DNA of 64,000 nucleotides from assembly GCA_021463845.1 (NCBI GenBank), contig JAJTXV010000007.1, forward strand, positions 1 to 64,000, written 5' to 3'. This document shows, one piece after another, positions 50,681 through 59,831 of this stretch (the first letter of the stretch is position 1; each line of letters starts with the position of its first letter). Made by a program: the position numbers and the translations under genes. The notes beneath the pieces were generated by a model. The model did not search any database. It was not told the DNA's origin and saw nothing but the letters and a program-made list of their open reading frames with translations. The DNA comes from Anaerolineales bacterium (GTDB taxonomy: Bacteria > Chloroflexota > Anaerolineae > Anaerolineales > UBA11579).

Positions 50681-52687
50681 ATGCTAACTCTTCCTGAAAA
50701 GATCATTTTCGTTATCGCCGCTGCTGCCAGCGGTTTCGCCGCCCTGCAAGTAGCCCTGCGCGTGGTGCGCATCATTGGCCGCGGGCATGGCCGGCCTGAC
50801 TGGTCGCTGATCCCCAAGCGGCTGCTGCCCACCGGCGTCAAGGCTGTGGCGCTTACGCCCACCTGGCGCAAGCGCCTGCTGGTCAGCGTGCTGCACGCCC
50901 TGGTGGTGTGGGCCTTCATGTTCTACCTGCTGGTCAATATTGGCGATGTACTGGAAGCGCTGATTCCCAACTTCGTGTTCCTTGGTCATGGCATCATCGG
51001 CAATGGGTACCGCCTGCTGGCTGACCTGCTGACCGTGGCAGGCATCAGCGGCATGATCGCCCTGCTGCTGCGCCGCTTTGTCTTCCGCGCCAAGGAATTG
51101 ACCACGCGTGAGAGCACCCTGCTGCACCCCAAGGCGCGGGCCGGCATTCGCCGTGACTCGCTCATCGTGGGCCTGTTCATTGTCTTGCATCTCGGCGGCC
51201 GCTTCCTGGGCAACAGCTTCAAGCTGGCCTTGCACGGCGCTGACCCCTGGCAGCCGCTGTCCTCAGCGGCTGCGCAGTTGTGGGCCGGGCTTTCGCCCGC
51301 CGCCCAGACGGTGGGTGAGCATGTCGGCTTCTGGCTGGCCATCGGCCTGATCATGCTGTTCTTCCCGTACTTCCTGTACTCCAAGCACATCCACATTTTC
51401 ATGGCGCCGTTGAATTTTCTACTGCGCCCGGAGCGCCCGGCCCCCGGCGCGCTGGACAAGCTCAATTTTGACGACAACAGCGTCGAGCAGTTCGGAGCCA
51501 CCCGCGTTGAGGATTTTGCCTGGCACCAGATCCTGGATGGCTATGCCTGCATCATGTGCAACCGCTGCCAGGATGCCTGCCCGGCTTACACCACCGGCAA
51601 GGTGCTCTCCCCGGCCGCGCTGGAAATTAATAAGCGCTATTTCCTGAACCAGGAGGGCGGTCGCCTGGCCGCCGGCCAGGCCAGCAGCCAGACCCTGCTT
51701 GAGTTCGCCATCACCGAAGAAGCCGTGCTGGCCTGCACCGCCTGCGGCGCCTGTACCGACATCTGCCCGGTCGGCAACGACCCGATGCGCGACATCATGG
51801 ACATCCGCCGCTCGATGGTGCTGATGGAAGACAAGGCTCCCGCCCAGTGGCAGACCGCCTTCCGCGGCATGGAGCGCAGCGTCAACCCGTGGAACGTGCC
51901 GCCCACCGAGCGCCTGAAATGGGCCGAGGGGCTGAACGTGCAGACGGTCGAGCAGAACCCGGAGGCTGAAGTCCTTTGGTGGGTGGGCTGCGCCCCAGCC
52001 ACTGACCCGCGTGCCCAAAAGACGGCTCAGGCCCTGGCGCAGGTGCTGCACGCCGCCGGCGTCAGCTTTGCTGTACTGGGCCAGCGTGAGCAGTGCACGG
52101 GTGACTCGGCCCGCCGCGCCGGCAACGAGTTCCTGTTCAATGAGCTGGCTACCGCCAATGTGGAAATGCTCAACGAAGTGGCGCCCAAGCGTATCCTCAC
52201 CACCTGCCCGCACTGCATGCACACCTTGAAGAATGAATATGGCCAGTTCGGCGGCCACTATGAAGTGGTGCACCACACCAGCTTTATTGATGAGCTGATC
52301 AACGGCGGCCGCCTGAAAGTGAAGGCCGGCGAGGATACCCAAACCGCCATGCACGACCCGTGCTACCTGGGCCGCCAGAACGATGTGATCATCGAGCCGC
52401 GCAATGTGCTTAATGCGGTCAACGCCGATCTGGTGGAGATGGCCAAGACCAAGAAGCAGTCCTTCTGCTGCGGCGCCGGCGGCGCCCAAATGTGGAAGGA
52501 AGAGGAGCACGGCACGACCCGCGTCAACAGCGAGCGTATTCGCCAGGCGCAGGATGTCGGCGCCGATACGCTGGCGGTGGGCTGCCCCTTCTGCATGATC
52601 ATGCTCTCCGACGCAGCCAACGCCCAGGCGCCGCAGATGCGCGTGCGTGATGTGGTCGAGATCGTGTTCGAGAATTTGGACAACTAG
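50681..52687 (+). CDS. Membrane-bound (Fe-S) oxidoreductase with cytochrome-b-like, dicluster and CCG domains (HdrDE/FadF-like)
   Basis: The 668-residue protein has about five N-terminal membrane helices resembling nitrate-reductase gamma/HdrE. Two 4Fe-4S motifs follow at ~290-370 (CNRCQDACPAY, CTACGACTDICPVG). Two CCG domains are C-terminal (TCPHCMHTLKNEYGQ, HDPCYLGRQND; FCCGAGGAQMW, VGCPFCMIML). Such fusions pass electrons between a soluble donor (ETF, lactate or disulfide couples) and membrane quinone. The partner is not adjacent. TGCTAGAAT, an extended -10, ends 9 nt before the ATG. Confidence 0.9.
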   Translation: MLTLPEKIIFVIAAAASGFAALQVALRVVRIIGRGHGRPDWSLIPKRLLPTGVKAVALTPTWRKRLLVSVLHALVVWAFMFYLLVNIGDVLEALIPNFVFLGHGIIGNGYRLLADLLTVAGISGMIALLLRRFVFRAKELTTRESTLLHPKARAGIRRDSLIVGLFIVLHLGGRFLGNSFKLALHGADPWQPLSSAAAQLWAGLSPAAQTVGEHVGFWLAIGLIMLFFPYFLYSKHIHIFMAPLNFLLRPERPAPGALDKLNFDDNSVEQFGATRVEDFAWHQILDGYACIMCNRCQDACPAYTTGKVLSPAALEINKRYFLNQEGGRLAAGQASSQTLLEFAITEEAVLACTACGACTDICPVGNDPMRDIMDIRRSMVLMEDKAPAQWQTAFRGMERSVNPWNVPPTERLKWAEGLNVQTVEQNPEAEVLWWVGCAPATDPRAQKTAQALAQVLHAAGVSFAVLGQREQCTGDSARRAGNEFLFNELATANVEMLNEVAPKRILTTCPHCMHTLKNEYGQFGGHYEVVHHTSFIDELINGGRLKVKAGEDTQTAMHDPCYLGRQNDVIIEPRNVLNAVNADLVEMAKTKKQSFCCGAGGAQMWKEEEHGTTRVNSERIRQAQDVGADTLAVGCPFCMIMLSDAANAQAPQMRVRDVVEIVFENLDN

Positions 52688-52702
52688 CAGTTAGCACACT
52701 GA

Positions 52703-52740
52703 ATAAAAAACAGCGCACTAGGCTGCGCTGTTTTTGTTTT
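52703..52740 (+). terminator. Intrinsic terminator after the Fe-S oxidoreductase gene
   Basis: ACAGCGCA and TGCGCTGT (52710-52717 and 52724-52731) form the stem with a 6-nt loop, preceded by A6 and followed by TTTTTGTTTTT. Confidence 0.9.
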
Positions 52741-52746
52741 TGCTTT

Positions 52747-52787
52747 GTCATTGCGAGGCGCAGGCTTGCCTGCGCACGAAGCAATCT
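52747..52787. repeat. Dispersed repeat, type I copy 2
   Basis: The ends GTCATTGCGAGG and ACGAAGCAATCT enclose a perfect hairpin GCGCAGGC-TT-GCCTGCGC. It has the same end sequences as 45924-45973. Confidence 0.8.
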
Positions 52788-52826
52788 GGTTTATCGACTA
52801 GGACAGCAAGACCACATTGCTGCTGT

Positions 52827-52961
52827 GTCATCCTGAGCGGGTGATAATACTACGCCCTGCACGCCGAAACCCCGCCAGCGAAGGATCCTTATGGGCGTAT
52901 CTTCTATGCAGCCCGTATTTGTGAGACATGCCAACAAGGATCCCACGCTGCGCTCGGGATG
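52827..52961. repeat. Dispersed repeat, type II copy 2
   Basis: A ~135-nt element begins GTCATCCTGAGCGGGT, contains GCGAAGGATCCTT and TATCTTC, and ends CGCTGCGCTCGGGATG. It is co-linear with the element at 42661-42795 and is likewise located in a convergent spacer behind a terminator. Confidence 0.75.
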
Positions 52962-52972
52962 CGCGTGTGCTT

Positions 52973-54004
52973 TTACCCCGCCAAGCCGCTCACATCCGCT
53001 AAGAATTCCTGCACCGCCTGCTCAGGCGTAGCCCATGAAGTCACCAGTCGGATCGCTGACATGCCTTCGTCTGCCGGAGCCCACACGTAAAACCCGTACT
53101 CCTGCTGCAACTGCTCGATCAACGCATCCGGCAGTATCGGAAAGATCTGGTTGGATTGCGGCGGGGTGAGGAAGGCGAAGCCCATCTGCTCCAGGCCGTC
53201 TGCCAATTGCTCGGCCATGCGGTTGGCGTGCAGGGCCAGCTCAAAATACAGCTCGCCGGCGAACAGCTCCAGGAACTGGGCGCCGATCACGCGGCCCTTG
53301 GCCAGTAGCGCGCCGCGCTGCTTGATGTGCCAGCGAAACTCGGGCTGCAGGGCAGGATTATTGATAACGATCGCTTCGCCCAGCAGGGCGCCGTTCTTCG
53401 TGCCGCCGATGTAGAACATATCCGTGAGTGCGGCAATATCGGCCAGGCTCAGATCGCTATCGCGAGCGGTCAGGGCTGAGCCGATGCGCGCCCCGTCAAG
53501 GTAAAGATACAAGCCATGTTGCTCACAGAAGGAACGCAAGTCTTCAAGCTCGGCTTTGGAGTACAGCGTGCCCAACTCGCTGGCATGCGAGATGAAGACC
53601 ACTTTGGGCTTGGTCATGTGCTCGTCGCGCGGCTGCGCCAGGAACTCCGCCAGGAGTTCCTGGCGCAGCTTGCCGTCCTCGCTGGCGATGATCTCGATCT
53701 TGTGGCCGGTGGCTTCCACCGCGCCCGCCTCGTGGACGTGAATGTGCCCGCTGGCCGGCGCAATGACCGACTCGTGCGGGCGCAGCATGGAGGCCAGGCA
53801 CAGCATGTTGGCTTGCGTGCCGCCGGAGACAAAGTGCACGGCGGCTTTGGGGTTGCCGCTTGCCTCCTGGATCAGGGTCTGCGCCTGCAAGGACATCGCG
53901 TCCTCTCCGTATCCGGTCAACTGCTGGAGGTTGCTGTCCGCCAGGCGCTCCAGAATATTGGGGTGCACGCCTTCAGAGTAGTCGTTGAAGAACTGGTGCT
54001 TCAT
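52973..54004 (-). CDS. Low-specificity L-threonine aldolase family protein (PLP-dependent)
   Basis: The 343-residue fold-type I enzyme has NDYSEGVHPNILERLADSN at the N-terminus, FVSGGTQANMLCLASML at the cofactor pocket, LYLDGARIGSAL and the PLP-binding Lys in YIGGTKNGALLGEA. It likely cleaves L-threonine or related beta-hydroxy amino acids to glycine and an aldehyde. The ATG at 54004 lies 7 nt after TATAAT (54017-54012) without Shine-Dalgarno, so a leaderless mRNA is predicted. The longer upstream frame overlaps the divergent E2 gene and is not coding. Confidence 0.92.
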   Translation of the reverse strand: MKHQFFNDYSEGVHPNILERLADSNLQQLTGYGEDAMSLQAQTLIQEASGNPKAAVHFVSGGTQANMLCLASMLRPHESVIAPASGHIHVHEAGAVEATGHKIEIIASEDGKLRQELLAEFLAQPRDEHMTKPKVVFISHASELGTLYSKAELEDLRSFCEQHGLYLYLDGARIGSALTARDSDLSLADIAALTDMFYIGGTKNGALLGEAIVINNPALQPEFRWHIKQRGALLAKGRVIGAQFLELFAGELYFELALHANRMAEQLADGLEQMGFAFLTPPQSNQIFPILPDALIEQLQQEYGFYVWAPADEGMSAIRLVTSWATPEQAVQEFLADVSGLAG

Positions 54005-54011
54005 CCCGCTG

Positions 54012-54073
54012 ATTATAGTGTTCGTGCCCGTCAAGCGTTTGTGAGGCAAGCGACGATGTTCCTCAGTTAGAAT
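54012..54073. promoter_or_regulatory. Divergent leaderless promoters (threonine aldolase and E2 genes)
   Basis: TATAAT on the minus strand (54017-54012) ends 7 nt before ATG 54004. TAGAAT on the plus strand (54068-54073) ends 6 nt before ATG 54080. Neither gene has a Shine-Dalgarno. Confidence 0.65.
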
Positions 54074-54079
54074 TAACCC

Positions 54080-55603
54080 ATGGCTGTGAAAGTCACCCTC
54101 CCACAGATGGGCGAGGGCGTCACTGACGCCACCGTCACCAAATGGATCAAAAAAGAAGGCGAGCAGGTCAAGGAATACGACCCGCTGGTCGAGGTCAACA
54201 CCGACAAGGTGGATACCGAGATTCCCAGCCCGGCCAGCGGCACCATCCTGAAGATCCTGCAGGCTGAGGGCGCGGTAGTGCCGGTCAACGCCACCTTGGT
54301 GTGGATCGGCGAGCCGGGTGAAGCCGTGCCGGATGAGGATGGCGGCGCCCCGGCGGCTGCCGCAGCGCCACCCGCGTCTGCTCCCAAAGCCGCCCCCGTG
54401 CAACCCGCGCCGGCTGCCCCGCAGCCCGTGCCTGCCAGTCAAGTTGTATCGAAGACCCTCCCTGCTTCACCACAACAACCTGCCCACGCGGCCAATGGCA
54501 ACCCTTCGGGCGGCCCGGTCTCGGCCCTGGCGGCCAAAGTAGCCGCTGAACACGGTGTGAATTTGGCCGCCGTGCACGGTAGCGGGCCTGGTGGACGCAT
54601 CACCAAGGAAGATGTGCTGGCCGCCGCCCAGGCGGGCACGGCCCGCATGGCCTCCGGCGTCACGACGCCAGCCGCCAGCGGCCCGGTCAGCCTGCCCAGC
54701 TTTGACGGGCACAATATGGCTACCTTCCTCTCGCCGGTGGTGCGCAAGCTGGCCGCCGAGCATAATATTGACGTCAGCCGCATCCGCGGCACCGGCGAAG
54801 GCGGCCGCGTCACCAAGGCAGATATCGAAGCCGCGCTGGCGAACGGCACCATTGCGACTACGCAGTTTGCGCAGCAAACTGCCGCGCCGAAGGCGCAGTT
54901 CCCCCCGGCATTCCCCGAAGCCATTCCGGGTACGGTGATGAAGCTCAACCCGGTGCGCCGCGCCATCGCTGAGCACATGGTGCGCAGCAAGCACACCTCG
55001 CCGCATGTCACCACGGTCATGGAGATCGACATGAGCCGGGTGGGTGCCCACCGCGCCGCCAACAAAGCCGCCTTTGCTCAGCAAGGCGTCAACCTCACCT
55101 TCACTGCCTATTTCGTCAATGCCATCGTGGCCGCCTGCAATGCCTATCCCATCGTCAATTCCTCATGGAGCGATGAGGGCGTGGCGGTGCATGGCGCCAT
55201 CAACATCGGCATCGCCACTGCGCTGGAGCCGGACGGCCTGATCGTGCCCGTGGTCAAGAACGCCGGCAGCATGACCCTGTTGGATATGGCGCGCGCCGTC
55301 AACGATCTCTCGGGCCGGGCGCGTGGCAAGCAGCTTAAGACCGGCGAGGTGCAGGGTGGCACGATCACGCTCACCAATCACGGCACCAGCGGCTCGCTGT
55401 TCGCTACGCCGATCATTAACCAGCCACAGTGCGCTATCATCGGCACTGGCGCCATTCAAAAGCGCGCCGTGGTCATCAACGACGCCATCGCCATCCGGCC
55501 GATGGTCTATACCACCCTTACCTTCGACCATCGCATCCTTGACGGCGCGGTGGCTGATTATTTCCTTGGCACCATCAAATTCACACTGGAGAATTGGGCC
55601 TAG
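54080..55603 (+). CDS. 2-oxoacid dehydrogenase E2 component (dihydrolipoamide acyltransferase) with two E3-binding domains
   Basis: The 507-residue protein has a lipoyl domain with Lys43 in NTDKVDTEIPSPASG, an Ala/Pro linker and a first peripheral-subunit-binding domain (~148-183, GSGPGGRITKEDVL). A second such domain (~217-252, GTGEGGRVTKADIE) and the catalytic acyltransferase domain follow, with His484 and Asp488 in TFDHRILDGAVADYFL. It transfers acyl groups from E1 to CoA. Which 2-oxoacid is used cannot be told; E1 genes are not here. It is predicted leaderless. lpd follows after 20 nt. Confidence 0.93.
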   Translation: MAVKVTLPQMGEGVTDATVTKWIKKEGEQVKEYDPLVEVNTDKVDTEIPSPASGTILKILQAEGAVVPVNATLVWIGEPGEAVPDEDGGAPAAAAAPPASAPKAAPVQPAPAAPQPVPASQVVSKTLPASPQQPAHAANGNPSGGPVSALAAKVAAEHGVNLAAVHGSGPGGRITKEDVLAAAQAGTARMASGVTTPAASGPVSLPSFDGHNMATFLSPVVRKLAAEHNIDVSRIRGTGEGGRVTKADIEAALANGTIATTQFAQQTAAPKAQFPPAFPEAIPGTVMKLNPVRRAIAEHMVRSKHTSPHVTTVMEIDMSRVGAHRAANKAAFAQQGVNLTFTAYFVNAIVAACNAYPIVNSSWSDEGVAVHGAINIGIATALEPDGLIVPVVKNAGSMTLLDMARAVNDLSGRARGKQLKTGEVQGGTITLTNHGTSGSLFATPIINQPQCAIIGTGAIQKRAVVINDAIAIRPMVYTTLTFDHRILDGAVADYFLGTIKFTLENWA

Positions 55604-55623
55604 GCCCGCATTGGAGTAGAAGC

Positions 55624-57021
55624 ATGGCAAATTATGACGTTTTAGTGATCGGCGCTGGCCCGGGCGGCTATGTATCCGCCATCCGTGCCGCGCAGTTGGG
55701 CAAGAAGGTGGGCATTGTCGACCGTGAGTTCCTGGGCGGCGTATGCCTCAATGTGGGTTGCATCCCGTCCAAGGCGCTGCTCAAGAACGCCGAAGTGGCC
55801 CACACCCTGCGCCACCGCGGCGAGGAGTTCGGCTTCAGCTTCGATAACCTCAAGCTGGACTATGGCGCCGCGGTGAAGCGCAGCCGCCAGGTATCCGAAC
55901 GCCTGGTCAAGGGCGTCGAATTCCTGATGAAGAAGAACAAGATCGATGTCATTTGGGGCACCGGCAAGCTGACGGCCAAAGACACGGTTTCGGTCACCAG
56001 CAAGGACGGCAAGACCGAGCAGCACAAAGCCAAGGACATCATCATCGCCACCGGCGCCAGCGCCATCAATGTGCCCGGTATCGAGCCGGACGGCAAGCAG
56101 GTGCTGACCTATTGGGAAGCCATCCTGCAAGAGACGCTGCCCAAGTCGGCTGTGGTGGTTGGCGGCGGCGCGATCGGTTTGGAATTCGCCACGGTGTGGA
56201 GCGCCTATGGCGTGGAAGTGACCCTGGTGGAAATGCTCGACCGCATCGCTCCGCTGGAGGATGAAGAGGTCAGCAAAGATCTTGCCAAGCAGATGGGCAA
56301 GAGCGGTGTTGCGGTCAAGACCGGCACCAAGGTCGAGAAGGTTGAGAAGGGTAAGGGCGGCGTCAAGGTTACTGTTTCCAACAAGGACGGGCAGGAGACC
56401 ATCGAAGCCGAGCAGGTGCTGATGGCGATCGGCTTCCGCCCCAACACCAAGGATATGGGCCTCGAAGCGGCTGGCGTGAAACTGGGCCAGCGCGGCGAGA
56501 TCGAGATCGACGACCGCATGGCCACCAACGTGCCCGGCATATGGGCTGTGGGGGATGTGACCGCCAAGCTGATGCTGGCCCATGTGGGCTCAGCCCAGGG
56601 CATTGTGTGCGCCGAGAACATTGCCGGTGTGGAAACCGTGAAGCTGGACTACCGCATGATGCCGCGCGCCACCTACTGCCACCCGCAGGTCGCCTCGTTC
56701 GGCCTGACGGAAGCGCAGGCCAAGGAAGCCGGCTATCAGGTGAAGGTAGGCCGCTTTAACTTCCAGGCCAACGGCAAAGCCCTGGGCCTGGGCGACTACT
56801 CCGGATGGGTCAAGCTGGTGACCGATGAGCGCTACGGCGAGATTCTCGGCGCCCACATGATCGGCCCCGAGGTCACCGAGCTGCTGCCTGAGCTGACCAT
56901 CGCCCAGATGGCCGAGCTGACCGCGGCCGAGGTGGCCCGCAATGTGCATGCCCACCCCAGCCTGAGCGAAGTGCTGATGGAAGTGGCCCACGCCGCCGAA
57001 GGCCAGGCCATTCATATGTAA
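55624..57021 (+). CDS. lpdA: Dihydrolipoamide dehydrogenase (E3)
   Basis: The 465-residue flavoprotein re-oxidises the lipoyl group of E2. The FAD motif is GAGPGGYVSAIRAAQLG, the redox disulfide Cys41/Cys46 lies in GGVCLNVGCIPSKALL, the NAD motif is VVGGGAIGLEFATVWSAYG, and the C-terminal His444/Glu449 pair lies in HAHPSLSEVLMEVAHAAEG. GGAG lies 9 nt before the ATG. It is co-transcribed with the E2 gene and ends at a bidirectional terminator. Confidence 0.96.
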   Translation: MANYDVLVIGAGPGGYVSAIRAAQLGKKVGIVDREFLGGVCLNVGCIPSKALLKNAEVAHTLRHRGEEFGFSFDNLKLDYGAAVKRSRQVSERLVKGVEFLMKKNKIDVIWGTGKLTAKDTVSVTSKDGKTEQHKAKDIIIATGASAINVPGIEPDGKQVLTYWEAILQETLPKSAVVVGGGAIGLEFATVWSAYGVEVTLVEMLDRIAPLEDEEVSKDLAKQMGKSGVAVKTGTKVEKVEKGKGGVKVTVSNKDGQETIEAEQVLMAIGFRPNTKDMGLEAAGVKLGQRGEIEIDDRMATNVPGIWAVGDVTAKLMLAHVGSAQGIVCAENIAGVETVKLDYRMMPRATYCHPQVASFGLTEAQAKEAGYQVKVGRFNFQANGKALGLGDYSGWVKLVTDERYGEILGAHMIGPEVTELLPELTIAQMAELTAAEVARNVHAHPSLSEVLMEVAHAAEGQAIHM

Positions 57022-57026
57022 GAAAC

Positions 57027-57051
57027 AAAAGAGGCCGCAAGGCCTCTTTTT
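57027..57051. terminator. Bidirectional intrinsic terminator
   Basis: AAAAGAGGCC and GGCCTCTTTT pair perfectly around loop GCAA, with one further T on the right. It serves lpdA (plus) and the glycan cluster (minus). Confidence 0.94.
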
Positions 57052-57583
57052 AGTTAAGCGGGATGCGGATGCTTAACCCGGAATTGGGTGCGCCCAGCCC
57101 ATACTGGCTGGGCTGCTCGAAGTTGGTCTGGCGCAAGTCGGCCAATACCGCATCCGGCGGCAGGCGCCGCCCGATGCGCTCGTCTGTGGTTTGACGCGGT
57201 GTAGCCACCGCCTTGGCGCGATAGATCTCGACCGCCGGGACGGCCTGCTGGATCGCGGCGCGGCACACGGCGCGCATGTAGTAGCGATTGAACTCGCCGG
57301 CGGCCAAGGTCAGCGCATAGTTGGCGGGCAGTTTGGCGGTGACCTCGCGGCCCTGGCGAGTATAGGTCTGTTGCGATTGCAACAGCGAAGCTGTAGCAAG
57401 CGCCTGGGCGAAGCTCTCCGGCGTGCCAGCTTCCAGCGCTCCGAGTAGCAACGGCAGGTAGGCAGCCGCGCCGTCCGATTTCAGGAGCGGGTTGATATAG
57501 AGTGCGTTGTGCTCGGCGTCATGTTGCAACTCGTCGAGCATCAGCGTGCGCAGGTCTGCGGGAACTGGCTCGTAGTCAAACAT
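57050..57583 (-). CDS. Uncharacterised protein at the end of the glycan cluster
   Basis: The 177-residue soluble protein is not assigned to a family. The N-terminal half is helical (DLRTLMLDELQHDAEHNALY ... AYLPLLLGALEAG). The middle (QTYTRQGREVTAKLPANYALTLAAGEFNRYYMRAVCRAAI) is mixed, and the tail is Arg/Gln-rich. There is no signal peptide or membrane segment. Its start overlaps the stop of the GT4 gene at 57583 (ATGA), so it is co-translated with it. A structural or phage-like fold is possible but unproven. Confidence 0.75.
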   Translation of the reverse strand: MFDYEPVPADLRTLMLDELQHDAEHNALYINPLLKSDGAAAYLPLLLGALEAGTPESFAQALATASLLQSQQTYTRQGREVTAKLPANYALTLAAGEFNRYYMRAVCRAAIQQAVPAVEIYRAKAVATPRQTTDERIGRRLPPDAVLADLRQTNFEQPSQYGLGAPNSGLSIRIPLN

Positions 57584-58740
57584 CAGCGCGAGAGTACAGC
57601 CTGATAGAAAGCTTCGGCGCGGCGCATGCCGCTGTGATAGTCGGCGCGCTCGGCGATCAAGGTGGCATTGTGCGATGCGGTTTTGCTGCGCAAGGCCTCA
57701 TCGTTTAGCCCGCGCAGGATGGCGGCGGCCAGGGCTTTCGCATCGTTGGGGTTCACCAGCAGGCCATTCTCGCCGGGCGTGATCCATTCACGAATGGAGT
57801 CCAGGTCGCCGGCAACCGGTAGCAGGCCGCAAGCCATCGCTTCCAGCAAGGTGTTGGGCGTGCCATCGTGCGTACTGGGCGAGACCATCAGTTGAGCGCG
57901 GCGGTAAGACTCCGCCAGGTCGGCAGGCGCCAGCTTGGGCAGCAAGTTCACATGGGCGTGCAAGCCGTGCTGGCGCACCCAGGCTTCGGCCTGGGGTTCG
58001 CCCTGCATGGCAGGGCAGTCCACCTGCAGGTCCGGCACTTGCTTGACGACCTGAGCCATGGCGTGGAAGAAGACATCATTGCGCACATAGGCGCGCAGCC
58101 CACGCGGATTGACGATGCGCGGCGCGGTGACGGCTTGTTTGGACGGATGAAACAGGTCGCGCCGCACGCCGCCATTGCCGGGCACGGCCAGGGTGGGCGT
58201 GCTGGCGGGCAAGGCCCAGCGCTGAGCCAGCAGCAGGTCCCGCTGGGTGTCGGCCAGCAAGCCGCTGGCGCGGCGCAGGGCGCTGCGGGTGGCGGCGGCC
58301 ATCAGCGGTGTGCTGCGGGCGTGCAGGGTGAAATCGTTGCCCCACACGGAGACCAGCAGCGGCAGCTGGCTCTCCGCCAGGGCCGCCGCGGCCAGCATGC
58401 CCTCGTAGGGGATGCGCAGCGCGTGCACCAGTTGCGGCTGCACTTGGCGGATGACCGCTTGCAGCCCGGCCGCCGCGCCCGGCAGCGTGAGCGGGCCAGC
58501 CAGGTTGCGCAAGGCGGTGCGTAGGCCGGTGGGCAGCAGCCGGTTAGCCGTGGTTTTAGCACCACCGCTGGCTGCACCGCTAAAGGCGACGGGCGTGTGG
58601 TGAAGCGAGGCCAGCCCGGGCTGCGGCTGGCAAGCGAAGGTGCTGGCGAGATGGACCTGGTGGCCTTGCTCGATAAAGTATTGCAGCCATTGCTGCGTAA
58701 TGGGGGAACGGCCATCGGCCACGAAGAGGATACGTATCAT
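57583..58740 (-). CDS. Family 4 glycosyltransferase
   Basis: The 385-residue GT-B enzyme has an N-terminal Rossmann domain (ILFVADGRSPITQQWLQYF) and the donor-site pattern LMVSPSTHDGTPNTLLEAMACGLLPVAGDLDSIREWI in the second domain, including the E-x7-E pair typical of retaining GT4 enzymes. It acts at the cytoplasmic face on a nucleotide sugar. It overlaps both neighbours by a few nucleotides. Linkage and donor unknown. Confidence 0.9.
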   Translation of the reverse strand: MIRILFVADGRSPITQQWLQYFIEQGHQVHLASTFACQPQPGLASLHHTPVAFSGAASGGAKTTANRLLPTGLRTALRNLAGPLTLPGAAAGLQAVIRQVQPQLVHALRIPYEGMLAAAALAESQLPLLVSVWGNDFTLHARSTPLMAAATRSALRRASGLLADTQRDLLLAQRWALPASTPTLAVPGNGGVRRDLFHPSKQAVTAPRIVNPRGLRAYVRNDVFFHAMAQVVKQVPDLQVDCPAMQGEPQAEAWVRQHGLHAHVNLLPKLAPADLAESYRRAQLMVSPSTHDGTPNTLLEAMACGLLPVAGDLDSIREWITPGENGLLVNPNDAKALAAAILRGLNDEALRSKTASHNATLIAERADYHSGMRRAEAFYQAVLSR

Positions 58741-59831
58741 CCTTTCACCGTGTTGATGGCGTGAATGAAAGCCGCGGCCATGCTCTCGAGGTTGAAAGTG
58801 TCCTGCACGCGCTGGTAAGAGACCGCGCCTTTGGCTTGCAGTGTGGCCGGGTCGGCCAGCGCTTCTGCCAGAGCGGCGCGCAGCGCAGCCTCATCACCGG
58901 GTGGCAGCAGCCAGCCGTTGTGGTCATCCACCAGATCGGCTTGGCTGCCATCACCCTCAGCGACGATGACAGGCAGGCCATGAGCCATGGCCTGCTGCAC
59001 GGCCAGCCCGCCGGTGCCGGGCAGCACGAAGAGATGGGCCTGGTTGAAACGCTGCGCCAGAGCCTCGCCCTGCAAGTGGCCGGTGAATTCGGTGGAAGGA
59101 TAGGTATGCTGGGCCAGTTGCTGCAGCTCGGCCCGGGCCGGGCCGTCGCCTACCAGCACCAGCCGCGGCTGGTGCTGGGCGGGCAGGGCCGCGCAGGCGC
59201 GCAATATCGCGTCCAGGCGCTTGCGCGCCTGCAGGCGGCCCACATACAGCAGCGTCAGCTGGCCATCCCAGCTGCGTGTGGGCAGAGGCGCGTTGGGGCG
59301 CGGGGCGACTGCGTTGGGCGCAACGAAGACCCGTTCGACCGGAATGCCCAGGGCGCGGTACTGCGCCGCGCCGTGCTGGCTGTACGCGATCAGGCCATCG
59401 AACTGCTGCAGGAACTTGAGGCGGCGCGCCGTGCGGGCGGCGGCCAGCGGGCCGCGCACAGGCGGCGCACCCAGCCCCCAGCCCAGCACGGGGTGTTGAT
59501 GTGCCTTCATCCAACGGATGGCTTGCGGAGTACTGAGGTAACGCGGGTTGGCTTCGACCACCAGCGCATCCGGGTTCAAACCCTGCAGCCAGTCGAGCAG
59601 GCCGCGTTGGTAGCAGAGATACAGCGGGCCGGAAAGCAAGTGCAGGTTGAAGGCGGGCTGCCAGTGCGCAACTGAGAGATGCATGGCCGAGCGAATGGCT
59701 TCGCCCGGACGCGGCTGCCCGGCGAACACGCTGAGTCCATCCGTGTGCTGGGCTAGCAAGTCGAAGAGGGGGGCGCGGTAGCTGGGCAGCACGCGCTGCA
59801 CAATCCCCAGGCGGCCGGCGAAGTGATTCAT
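58737..59831 (-). CDS. Family 4 glycosyltransferase
   Basis: The 364-residue GT-B protein has an N-terminal domain with RLGIVQRVLPSYRAPLFDLL, and a donor domain with LLYVGRLQARKRLDAILRA and LFVLPGTGGLAVQQAMAHGLPVIVAEGDGSQADLV. It lacks the full E-x7-E spacing of its neighbour: Gly-Gly-Leu replaces the first Glu. It overlaps the upstream FkbM gene and the downstream GT4 gene by 4 nt each. Substrate unknown. Confidence 0.88.
   Translation of the reverse strand: MNHFAGRLGIVQRVLPSYRAPLFDLLAQHTDGLSVFAGQPRPGEAIRSAMHLSVAHWQPAFNLHLLSGPLYLCYQRGLLDWLQGLNPDALVVEANPRYLSTPQAIRWMKAHQHPVLGWGLGAPPVRGPLAAARTARRLKFLQQFDGLIAYSQHGAAQYRALGIPVERVFVAPNAVAPRPNAPLPTRSWDGQLTLLYVGRLQARKRLDAILRACAALPAQHQPRLVLVGDGPARAELQQLAQHTYPSTEFTGHLQGEALAQRFNQAHLFVLPGTGGLAVQQAMAHGLPVIVAEGDGSQADLVDDHNGWLLPPGDEAALRAALAEALADPATLQAKGAVSYQRVQDTFNLESMAAAFIHAINTVKG

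Noticed and set aside
52935-52953. Rex-like TTGTGAG site
   Set aside because: It lies inside a dispersed repeat in a convergent spacer, and its right half does not match.
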